A DNA stretch of 5,383 nucleotides from Clostridium sp. CAG:451 (GTDB taxonomy: Bacteria > Bacillota_I > Bacilli_A > RF39 > UBA660): contig FR901072.1 in assembly GCA_000438295.1 (NCBI GenBank), forward strand, positions 1 to 5,383, in the 5' to 3' direction. A program made the translations under genes and the position numbers. The notes under the pieces are model-generated. The model did no database searches, was not told the origin of the DNA, and saw nothing but the letters and a program-made list of their open reading frames with translations. Position 1 is the stretch's first letter. Every line of letters starts with the position of its first letter. Of this stretch, positions 1-5,062 are shown one piece after another.

Positions 1-11
1 ATATGCCTTAT

Positions 12-473
12 TCAATGTTTCTCACCTTGACTTTCTATATATTTTCGTATCACTTCAATCGGTACACCACCTGTGGTAAGCAGACAAAAGCTCTGACCTC
101 AAAAATGTTCTTTCCAAAGCTTTTGACGTATTTGTGAAAATTCTTTCTTCAAAAGTCTACTGCTCGCAATTTTGTATGTGTTTATGAATTTGCTTATCTC
201 TGTATTCGGGTGTGCTTTGAAGAGAATATGTACATGATGCACTTTTGTATGCGTTTATGAACTTGCTTATCTCTGTATTCGGGTGTGCTTTGAAGAGAAT
301 ATGTACATGATCTTTATCGTGGTTCCATTCTTGTAATGTAATATTGTATTTCGGTGATATGTACTCAAATACTTCCTTTGCTCTATCCGATATGTGGTCA
401 TCAAATACTTTTCTGCGATATTTTACAACAAGTACAAGATGATAGTGCATCGTGCATTATTGTCTAATTTCAT
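12..473 (-). pseudogene. tnpA: IS200/IS605-family transposase TnpA, broken pseudogene
   Basis: TnpA of this family is a Y1 HUH transposase that cuts and rejoins single-stranded element ends. The HUH motif reads H-V-H (codons 309-301) within the context DKDHVHILFKAHPNTE. The C-terminal block TTGGVPIEVIRKYIESQG (about 75-22) holds the expected catalytic Tyr in RKYIES. Three lesions separate these parts. First, the expected start at 473 (context AAAGGTGATATGCGATG, giving MKLDNNAR) is out of frame with MHYHLVLV, which begins at 450; family spacing suggests about 13 nt were lost. Second, a 73-bp tandem duplication at 166-311 shifts frame right after the HUH region, so the longest open frame (450-157) ends in unrelated residues. 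Third, TGA at 99-101 stands where relatives have Trp in H-F-W-G/S-Q-S-F. Removing one repeat copy restores the frame from the HUH block through to the TGA stop at 12-14, apart from that internal TGA. It cannot make active transposase as it stands. Confidence 0.9.
166..311. repeat. 73-bp tandem duplication inside tnpA
   Basis: Positions 166-238 and 239-311 are two adjacent copies of the same 73 bases, matching at 70 of 73 positions. The three differences are 169/242 (A/C), 179/252 (T/C) and 189/262 (T/C). The unit starts, read on the minus strand, at the HUH motif, so both copies keep the H-V-H codons but in different frames. Because 73 is not a multiple of three, the duplication breaks the gene. 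The 239-311 copy encodes FINAYKSA and the 166-238 copy FINTYKIA. The first looks closer to the family, so the 166-238 copy has probably changed since duplication. Confidence 0.97.
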
Positions 474-508
474 CGCATATCACCTTTTTTTCTTTATCGA
501 CTGGCTTT

Positions 509-536
509 ATTATATCATGAATTTAGTATTCTCCAA
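509..536 (-). promoter_or_regulatory. Promoter of the tnpA remnant
   Basis: On the minus strand a perfect -10 box TATAAT (514-509) is preceded by TG one base upstream (extended -10, TGATATAAT). A weaker -35 candidate TTGGAG (536-531) lies 16 bases away. It sits 36 bases upstream of the ATG at 473, with an AAAGGTG ribosome binding site in between (about 488-480). The control signals of the element thus look intact while the coding region is ruined. No expression evidence is available. Confidence 0.6.
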
Positions 537-557
537 GCATAAGTAAACGTAATTCAT

Positions 558-576
558 CCCCACCTTAGAGGTGAGG
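558..576. repeat. IS200/IS605-type terminal hairpin
   Basis: CCCCACCT at 558-565 pairs with AGGTGAGG at 569-576 around a 3-base loop, an 8-bp stem with one C-A mismatch. G+C-rich hairpins of this form next to GGGGATGAA-like sequence are typical of IS200/IS605 ends, where the transposase recognises them as folded single strands. Read in the tnpA direction it lies before the promoter, so it would be the left end. In IS200 such a hairpin can also block incoming transcription. It could instead be the right end left by a lost tnpB-type element, since those ends look similar. Confidence 0.55.
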
Positions 577-599
577 GACTTCTTACTACAAAAGGTTAA

Positions 600-630
600 A
601 AAGTTGCCAGCAATGGCAACTTTCTTTTTA
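600..630. terminator. Likely bidirectional intrinsic terminator
   Basis: AAAGTTGCCA (600-609) and TGGCAACTTT (614-623) form a perfect 10-bp stem around the 4-base loop GCAA, a GNRA-type tetraloop. On the plus strand it is followed by a T-rich run (625-629). On the minus strand the bases after the stem are CTTTTTAACC, also T-rich. It lies between the insertion remnant and the end of the gpsA operon, so it can stop transcription both ways and would insulate the operon from the element. It is the best-formed hairpin in the window. Confidence 0.8.
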
Positions 631-681
631 AGCTTCCAAAAGAAATACTAGAAATTTATTTTAAAAATTTTATAACCAAAT

Positions 682-714
682 AAAAAAGTTTGCTTTGTAA
701 TAGAAAACAAACTT
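682..714 (-). terminator. Intrinsic terminator of the gpsA-to-small-protein operon
   Basis: Read on the minus strand, AAGTTTG (714-708) pairs with CAAACTT (692-686). A few more A-T pairs (TTT with AAA, one bulged G) lengthen the stem, and a T-run follows. The stem overlaps the TAA stop codon (715-713) of the 52-residue gene, so the operon would end immediately after that gene. The stem is A+T-rich and weaker than the hairpin at 600-623, which may serve as backup. Confidence 0.6.
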
Positions 715-871
715 ATTTACCGCCTAAATTAGAAATCCCCCAAAAGGCAATAACAATAATTACAGCTAATATCAATACCCAAACAATAGGATTACTACCA
801 TAAGCTTCTAAGAAAGAATTTACTGTTGTAGTTAGTTTCTCTAAAATTCCCTTAAAACTAAATAGTATCAC
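713..871 (-). CDS. Small single-span membrane protein (52 aa), function unknown
   Basis: I do not recognise a named family. The frame starts at GTG (871-869), which overlaps the TGA stop (870-868) of the DUF308 gene in a GTGA arrangement, and ends at TAA (715-713). An AAGGAG site lies about ten bases upstream, inside the end of the neighbour, so translation is probably coupled. The frame has an A/T-poor choice of hydrophobic codons where the helix falls and no internal stop. Residues 1-26 are mixed polar and hydrophobic (FKGILEKLTTTVNSFLEAYG) and could form an amphipathic helix. Residues 27-46 (SNPIVWVLILAVIIVIAFWG) are a clear membrane span, followed by a short tail ending GGK. It is the last gene of the operon, with a terminator directly behind it. 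Small size and the GTG start make it easy to overlook. Role could be to modulate a neighbouring membrane protein, but that is a guess. Confidence 0.75.
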   Translation of the reverse strand: MILFSFKGILEKLTTTVNSFLEAYGSNPIVWVLILAVIIVIAFWGISNLGGK

Positions 872-1521
872 TCTTCCTCATCTCCTTTTTTTGTTACTTC
901 TTTAATTATCTTAGCATTCTTTGCCTTTCTATGATTTGATTTTGACTTTGTATCTTTATCATTAACTGTACTAATACTAATAGAAACTCCACTCTTTTTT
1001 AAAACAATAGTGTTACAAATGTCTAAGATAGCATACATAACCAAAAATATTCCTATAACTTTCGTAATAATAACTGCTCCTTTAAATGGATTAAATAATA
1101 ATACAACTCCACAAATTAAACTTAATAAAGCTGTTACAAATGACCAAAAGAAATAACTACTATTTAAACTTTTAAGATTAAATGATTGTTGTATCTTTAA
1201 TGAACTACTAATTATGATACCAATTCCCATAACAACAGGAATTATACTTCCAATAATCTCAGGCTTTTCAATAAAGAAAATTCCACTAATTATACAAATA
1301 ATTCCATAGATAATATTTAACTGATTAGATATATCACTATGATTATTAGAAATAAATCTTACAATAGCAAGAACACCAATTGCAATTATTAATCCTCCAA
1401 AGATATAAGATATCCCCATCAAAGTAACTGATGACTTAAAAAATAATAATAATCCAAGCACAAGTATAACTCCCGAACTAATTAATGAGGGCCATATTGT
1501 CTTTTTAACTTCTATTTTCAT
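868..1521 (-). CDS. DUF308/HdeD-family membrane protein
   Basis: The 217-residue product has six hydrophobic spans at about 11-29, 33-55, 66-84, 88-106, 123-143 and 149-173, in paired repeats with G-rich turns (SYIFGGLIIAIGVLAIVRF, VVMGIGIIISSSLKI). This is the DUF308 pattern, whose best-known member is the acid-resistance protein HdeD of enteric bacteria; the molecular activity is not known. After the last span comes a charged tail (about 180-217) rich in Lys at first and ending GDEEE, longer than a minimal DUF308 protein needs. I start it at the ATG at 1521-1519, because AGGAGG (1534-1529) is 7 bases upstream. The other ATG at 1527 is only 1 base from that site and would add two residues. 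The gene lies 18 bases after the VanZ-RDD gene and runs into the 52-residue gene by 4 bases. Confident of the family, not of the function. Confidence 0.85.
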   Translation of the reverse strand: MKIEVKKTIWPSLISSGVILVLGLLLFFKSSVTLMGISYIFGGLIIAIGVLAIVRFISNNHSDISNQLNIIYGIICIISGIFFIEKPEIIGSIIPVVMGIGIIISSSLKIQQSFNLKSLNSSYFFWSFVTALLSLICGVVLLFNPFKGAVIITKVIGIFLVMYAILDICNTIVLKKSGVSISISTVNDKDTKSKSNHRKAKNAKIIKEVTKKGDEEE

Positions 1522-1539
1522 TCTCATTCCTCCTATTAT

Positions 1540-2679
1540 TTATTCTATCATATTTTTATCATCTTGCAACACTATCAAACTATAATTAATAACTGAAGAT
1601 ATCCGTTCATAGTTAAAGTTTTTTCTTCTGCCAAGTATATTTAAGAATAACTCATAAATAAAGTATAGATAATAACTTATCATCAACAGTTTACCAAAAA
1701 TCATTAAAAATTCTAAACCATTATTTTCTAGATGTATCTTAGATAAATAACTTAGATAGTTTGGTATTCTTAAGATAAATAAATAAAGAAGCATCTGTCT
1801 AAATATTAATCTGATAGGGAAACAATCACTTTCATTAATAACGTTTAATCTTATATTAACAAGTCTTTTTCCTATAGTTTTACCATTATCTAGCAAGGGA
1901 AAAAATACTTCATATAGAAACAGAATAATACTATAAAGTATTCCAAAGGAAATTTTATTTCCAAATAATATCCAAATGGGTGTAGAAAAACAAAACACTA
2001 AAAATAAATCTATAAATAATGCTATACCTCTTCTATAAATAGATATTTTTGTTCCTTTAGTATAAGTTTTTTGGTCTAGCTCTTTCCTTGATGGTAAAAA
2101 AACAGTTAATGGTTTAGTACAAATAAAACCAAGTATTCCACCTAAAGTATTAATCAGTAAATCATCTACATCAAACAATCTATAGGCTTTGGGATAAATA
2201 AAAAATATACCAGTTAGTTGTGTCACTTCAAAAAATAAGCTTAAGCAAAAGGACATAATAAGTACTTGATACCATTTCTTTTCAAAGTAGTAATGTAGAT
2301 AAACACCAAAAGGAAACAGTAAAAGCAAGTTAAAGATAACTGTATAAACAGTTGGTGTTTTAAAAAATGATAAGTATGTAATAGGATTCTTTAGATTAAG
2401 ACTTGTTGTTACCATTATATCTTTAATAAAAGTAAATGGAACTAACTGGGGTAACTTAGTTGGCATTTGCAAGACTGTTCTCGTTGGTGGAAGTGGTAGT
2501 ATTACTAAGAGAAATGCTACTAATAAATAAAGTATAAACGTATATATTATAATACTTCTTAATAAAGAAACAGCACCATATTTATGATATTCAATAATAA
2601 GATATGGTAAGGTTATAAGAAAAGCAATTATTGGAAATAATATTAAGGCTGTCTTGATTGGTTCAAAATATACTGCCAC
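1540..2679 (-). CDS. VanZ-RDD fusion membrane protein
   Basis: A 379-residue polytopic membrane protein made of two known domains. The VanZ-like part (about 40-195) shows NLLLLFPFG (117-125), SLFFEVTQL (147-155) and FDVDDLLINTLGGILG (169-184), all VanZ signatures. VanZ lowers teicoplanin susceptibility in enterococci, while most relatives have no known role. The RDD part (about 213-365) opens with RRGIALFIDL (216-225), with the family Arg and Asp, and has NGKTIGKRLVNIRL (265-278) and a C-terminal GRRKNFNYE segment. RDD proteins are putative transporters or membrane scaffolds, some tied to Na+/H+ exchange. The start is GTG (2679-2677), preceded by AAGGAAGGG that lies inside the last codons of gpsA, 5 bases after its stop. 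Coupled translation with gpsA is therefore likely. Linkage of VanZ and RDD in one chain is seen in other Bacillota. It should not be read as evidence of glycopeptide resistance. Confidence 0.88.
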   Translation of the reverse strand: MAVYFEPIKTALILFPIIAFLITLPYLIIEYHKYGAVSLLRSIIIYTFILYLLVAFLLVILPLPPTRTVLQMPTKLPQLVPFTFIKDIMVTTSLNLKNPITYLSFFKTPTVYTVIFNLLLLFPFGVYLHYYFEKKWYQVLIMSFCLSLFFEVTQLTGIFFIYPKAYRLFDVDDLLINTLGGILGFICTKPLTVFLPSRKELDQKTYTKGTKISIYRRGIALFIDLFLVFCFSTPIWILFGNKISFGILYSIILFLYEVFFPLLDNGKTIGKRLVNIRLNVINESDCFPIRLIFRQMLLYLFILRIPNYLSYLSKIHLENNGLEFLMIFGKLLMISYYLYFIYELFLNILGRRKNFNYERISSVINYSLIVLQDDKNMIE

Positions 2680-2684
2680 GAACT

Positions 2685-3599
2685 CTACCCTTCCTTAAAT
2701 AAATAAGAATAAGTAATAAGTAGGGAATCTTTTAGTTCTTCGTTAGGAATTAAATTTATTAAAGATTGGTAAGTTTTCTTACCTTCTACAGTTGTTAATT
2801 TATCATTAATTAAGTTATTAGCTAAGGCTTCTCCATAAGAGAAATTTCTACTTTCATTACTAGTAGCAGTTAATAGCAAATCCCCTATTCCAGCAAAAGT
2901 ATATAAAGTAGTTTTATTACCACCTAATAGTTCTAATAGTCTAGCTTCTTCCTTTGCAACTTTTGTAAAGAAGGCTGCTCTTGCAGAACTTGATTTTTCT
3001 TTAGTATAAAAATAACCTGTAATGATTGCTAAAACATTCTTGATACAGCCACAATACTCCACTCCTACTATATCATTAGTAGTTTCTATCTCAACCTTTG
3101 TATTTATAAATATTTCTTTTACTATATTTGAAACATTTTCTTCTTTTGTAGCCAAGGTAAAACCGATTGGTATTTCTTTTAACATATCTTTAGCAAAGGT
3201 TGGTCCGGCTAAAACTCCATAGTAATTACTTATTTCTAATTCTTCTGCTATCTCACTTGATCTTTTCATAGTATCTTTTTCTAGTCCTTTTGAGACAAAA
3301 ATAAGTATTTGCTTACTAAGTTTATCTTTTAGTTTTTCTAAAACTTCTCTAATAGCATTAGAGGGAACAGCTAAAATAATAACACTAGCTTTAGCAATAG
3401 AACTATCTAAATCCATAGAAAAGTTTAATTTTTCAAAAGAAAAGTCAGCAAATATCTTCTTATGAGTATGTAATTTACTAAGTTCTTCATATTCATCTTT
3501 AAAAGAAGTCCAGACAATAATTTCATTATTTTTATTTTTTGATAATAAGGAAGCAATAGCAAGACCGAAAGCTCCACTTCCTAAAACACATATTTTCAT
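2685..3599 (-). CDS. gpsA: NAD(P)+-dependent glycerol-3-phosphate dehydrogenase
   Basis: This cytosolic enzyme reduces dihydroxyacetone phosphate to sn-glycerol-3-phosphate, the backbone for phospholipids and glycerol-phosphate polymers. The Rossmann motif GSGAFG is at 7-12, followed by AVPS (77-80), VSKG (102-105, with K104) and AGPTFA (131-136). K187-N188 in CIKNVLAI match the catalytic Lys and its partner. GIGDLLLT (237-244) and SRN (250-252) carry D240, T244, R251 and N252, which line the substrate site in homologues. VEG (271-273) closes the signature. At 304 residues it is shorter than typical bacterial GpsA (about 330-345). The sequence stops soon after the helix ending LFKEG, so roughly 30 C-terminal residues are absent, and the frame after the TAG does not resemble the missing part. 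All catalytic residues are present, so I expect activity. GGAGG lies 6 bases before the ATG. It leads the four-gene operon. Confidence 0.96.
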   Translation of the reverse strand: MKICVLGSGAFGLAIASLLSKNKNNEIIVWTSFKDEYEELSKLHTHKKIFADFSFEKLNFSMDLDSSIAKASVIILAVPSNAIREVLEKLKDKLSKQILIFVSKGLEKDTMKRSSEIAEELEISNYYGVLAGPTFAKDMLKEIPIGFTLATKEENVSNIVKEIFINTKVEIETTNDIVGVEYCGCIKNVLAIITGYFYTKEKSSSARAAFFTKVAKEEARLLELLGGNKTTLYTFAGIGDLLLTATSNESRNFSYGEALANNLINDKLTTVEGKKTYQSLINLIPNEELKDSLLITYSYLFKEG

Positions 3600-3616
3600 A
3601 TAATACCTCCGTCCTT

Positions 3617-3625
3617 ATTTTAGCA
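3617..3625 (-). promoter_or_regulatory. Candidate extended -10 promoter of gpsA operon
   Basis: On the minus strand TGCTAAAAT (3625-3617) matches the extended -10 form TGnTATAAT at all but one -10 base. The -35 candidate 17 bases upstream (TTTTCT) is poor, which extended -10 promoters tolerate. It lies about 17 bases upstream of the gpsA ATG and just upstream of the GGAGG site, giving a very short leader. A promoter here is also expected because the gap to the upstream DUF975 gene contains a T-rich, terminator-like run. Confidence 0.45.
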
Positions 3626-3632
3626 CAATTAG

Positions 3633-3658
3633 AAAAAAAAGAAAAACCACATTGTTTT
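3633..3658 (-). terminator. Weak terminator-like hairpin after DUF975 gene
   Basis: Read on the minus strand, AAAAC (3658-3654) can pair with GTTTT (3647-3643) around a 6-base loop, followed by a T-run broken by one C (3642-3633). The stem is only 5 bp with a single G-C pair, so it would be leaky at best. It begins in the stop codon of the DUF975 gene. Some read-through into gpsA is likely, which would join the two minus-strand groups. Confidence 0.3.
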
Positions 3659-4262
3659 AGGATTTTCTTTTCTCTTTTAATCTTTGATAGTATAAGGTAT
3701 TGGCAAAGGTAAAGTAAGGTATTACATAAATGTATGCTATTCCGAATGTTATAGCACCTAAGAAATACCAACCAATAAAACTTAATTCAAAAATGAAATA
3801 ATCCAGTTTATAACCATTCATCATCTCTATACTTTCCCTTATTATGTTTTTTGCTTCACTAATACTTGTTTCTTTAGAATCTGCTAATAAGTAACCTACC
3901 ATTACAAGGGAAAAAGCAATCATTATACCAGGAATTATTAATAGTATATAACCAAATATAATAAATACATAACTAATAATAAGTGTAACTACAATTAATC
4001 CTATCTTTTTATAATCTTGAAATATATCAGTAAGAGATACTTCTTCTTCTCTTGTAAGACCAAGTATATAACTAATAAATCCTATATAAAGGGGTAATGC
4101 TAATAACTCTGTAATAAAAGCTAATACCCCACCAGATATTATTCCTAGGATAATTGCTAAAGCTATTGAAGAAGCAAATACTAATAAACTACTCTTCCAA
4201 AATTTTAGAATATGTTTAGAGGTTAGCTTTTTAGCTTCTTCTTTAATCTCTATAAAATTCAT
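3657..4262 (-). CDS. DUF975-family integral membrane protein
   Basis: The 201-residue product has the family marks in order: LPLYIGF (56-62) before a conserved R71, LLIIPGI (107-113) ending the central spans, MNGYK (148-152), ELSFIGW (159-165), IPYF (181-184) and a Tyr pair (191-192) before a basic C-terminus. About five membrane spans are predicted (roughly 24-50, 54-69, 87-126, the last probably two, then 155-172 and 174-190). No biochemical function is established for DUF975. The ATG (4262-4260) shares its A with the TAA stop of the LiaF-like gene (TAATG), and GGAG lies 8 bases upstream, so the two proteins are probably made in a fixed ratio. This pairing suggests they act together at the membrane, which is inference. 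Confidence 0.88.
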   Translation of the reverse strand: MNFIEIKEEAKKLTSKHILKFWKSSLLVFASSIALAIILGIISGGVLAFITELLALPLYIGFISYILGLTREEEVSLTDIFQDYKKIGLIVVTLIISYVFIIFGYILLIIPGIMIAFSLVMVGYLLADSKETSISEAKNIIRESIEMMNGYKLDYFIFELSFIGWYFLGAITFGIAYIYVIPYFTFANTLYYQRLKEKRKS

Positions 4263-4912
4263 TACTTAATCTCCGTTCCTCCACAGAAGGAAATACAGTT
4301 AATTATTAATTTTGGTTTTGACTTATCAATATCGCTAGAGGCTTTATTTTCATTAGCTCCTAAAATAGCAGTAGAGTTACATACTACATTATAATTATCA
4401 GAAACTTTAATAGTAGCACCTCCAAAGAAAGAATAAACATTTAAAATTGTATCTTCTTTTAATTCTACATCTTTAAGATCTAGTTCTGCTCCTCCAAAGA
4501 TACAGTAAACATCTGCTCCTTTAAAGTTTTTAGTTTTAATACTATCTTTAACTTCACTAAATATTCCAAAGTAGTCTTTTGAATGCTTACTAGCTTTTAT
4601 CTTTGTATTCTTCTTACTCATATTAAGACTATTCATTACAATATAGCCTCCTACAAGTATCAGTACAACTGGCCAAAAAGCCTTATCATATGGTTCTGTT
4701 ACTAAAGATGTATTAACTAGTAAAAACCATAACCCAATAAATAACATCATTATTTTAGTAAAGTCTAACTTTTCTTCCTTAATTATATAGTAAATAGAAA
4801 TAGCTATTAATACTACTGGCCATATAATATCAAATTCCAAATGAAATCCTGGATTAAATATTTCAATTAAATATAATATACCTATCAATAAGATAATAAT
4901 TCCAATTATCAT
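4262..4912 (-). CDS. LiaF-like cell-envelope stress protein (LiaI-LiaF-like TM + LiaF C-terminal domain)
   Basis: The N-terminal 100 residues contain four hydrophobic spans at about 2-16, 29-44, 52-68 and 80-95, with WPVVLI repeated at 31-36 and a close copy WPVVLIL at 80-86, typical of the LiaI/LiaF-like membrane region. The C-terminal half (about 112-216) is a beta-rich domain with repeated Gly-Gly turns: IFGGAELDLKD (138-148), FFGGATIKVSD (162-172), AILGANEN (182-189) and FCGGTEIK (209-216). That is the LiaF/YvqF pattern. In Bacillus LiaF restrains the LiaS-LiaR two-component system until cell-wall damage. No kinase or response regulator is in view, so the partner must lie elsewhere or the role differs. 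An AAAGGAG site lies 8 bases before the ATG. The gene is transcribed divergently from the Cro/C1-type regulator and is first of a two-gene unit with the DUF975 gene. Confidence 0.85.
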   Translation of the reverse strand: MIIGIIILLIGILYLIEIFNPGFHLEFDIIWPVVLIAISIYYIIKEEKLDFTKIMMLFIGLWFLLVNTSLVTEPYDKAFWPVVLILVGGYIVMNSLNMSKKNTKIKASKHSKDYFGIFSEVKDSIKTKNFKGADVYCIFGGAELDLKDVELKEDTILNVYSFFGGATIKVSDNYNVVCNSTAILGANENKASSDIDKSKPKLIINCISFCGGTEIK

Positions 4913-4936
4913 TTTTTCTTCTCCTTTCTTATTACA

Positions 4937-4965
4937 ATTATATTATAAAATTTTCTTTTTTTAAA
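4937..4965 (-). promoter_or_regulatory. Candidate promoter of the LiaF-like/DUF975 unit
   Basis: Two overlapping perfect -10 boxes TATAAT occur on the minus strand (4947-4942 and 4942-4937). The best -35 matches 16-17 bases upstream are poor (TTCATT or TTTAAA), and the A-rich tract upstream of the boxes may help as an UP-like element. The boxes lie 25-35 bases before the ATG at 4912, with the ribosome binding site between. A weak -35 next to a strong -10 fits a promoter that needs an activator, but this is only a possibility. Confidence 0.5.
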
Positions 4966-4991
4966 TGAATAAATATCTCTTTTTTAGGGAT

Positions 4992-5027
4992 ACTAGGTTA
5001 TATAGCCACTAGTCAATTAGCTAGTTG
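4992..5027. promoter_or_regulatory. Imperfect palindromes, possible operators in the divergent region
   Basis: Two near-palindromes lie between the divergent genes. GGTTATATAGCC (about 4996-5007) is symmetric but for one G-T pair and is flanked by ACTAG on both sides (4992-4996 and 5008-5012). CAATTAGCTAGTTG (5014-5027) is symmetric but for one pair and is centred on AGCT. The centres are about 18 bases apart, near two helical turns. Cro/C1-type proteins bind such dyads as dimers, and the second dyad lies between the proposed -35 and -10 of the regulator gene, the usual place for self-repression. Binding is inferred from position only. Confidence 0.35.
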
Positions 5028-5038
5028 CTTGTTAAAAT
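5010..5038 (+). promoter_or_regulatory. Candidate promoter of the Cro/C1-type regulator
   Basis: TAGTCA (5010-5015) matches 4 of 6 bases of the -35 consensus and lies 17 bases from TAAAAT (5033-5038), which matches 5 of 6 of the -10. The start codon is 24 bases further on, behind an AAAGGG site (5046-5051) that is rather distant at 11 bases from the ATG. Expression is probably modest. Confidence 0.4.
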
Positions 5039-5062
5039 TAATGTGAAAGGGCGAGTAACAAG

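Larger units (their letters stand above)
1..577 (-). mobile_element. Degenerate IS200/IS605-family insertion sequence (partial)
   Basis: The stretch carries a single-domain Y1 transposase reading frame (broken), a promoter and ribosome binding site just upstream of it, and a terminal-type hairpin at 558-576. This is the layout of IS200-like elements, which move as single-stranded DNA and have subterminal hairpins instead of terminal inverted repeats. No tnpB or other accessory gene is visible. The end beyond the transposase stop (position 12) runs out of the window, so that end is not seen. The outer boundary near 577 is my estimate from the hairpin and could be off by tens of bases. Base composition looks less A+T-rich than the chromosomal genes to the right, which fits an acquired element. 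Confidence 0.75.

Noticed and set aside
99..101. Use of TGA as a Trp codon by the host
   Set aside because: All intact genes use TGG for Trp, contain no internal TGA, and the DUF308 gene ends at TGA with a coupled gene start on it.
166..311. CRISPR-like repeats
   Set aside because: Only two directly abutting copies with no spacers, and they lie inside a transposase gene.
631..681. Small RNA or gene in the A+T-rich gap
   Set aside because: Short, very A+T-rich, no open frame with a start signal and no stable fold apart from the flanking hairpins.
1525..1527. Upstream ATG as start of the DUF308 gene
   Set aside because: It is only 1 base from AGGAGG, too close for initiation; the ATG at 1521 has 7-base spacing.
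1540..2679. Glycopeptide resistance gene
   Set aside because: Only the widespread VanZ-like domain is present, fused to RDD; no vanHAX or vanRS genes are visible.
3022..3222. Plus-strand open frame of 66 codons
   Set aside because: It lies wholly antisense to well-supported gpsA and shows no ribosome site or recognisable domain.
3532..3771. Minus-strand open frame of 79 codons
   Set aside because: It overlaps the ends of gpsA and the DUF975 gene in another frame and has a Cys- and Phe-rich composition unlike a real protein; a shadow frame.
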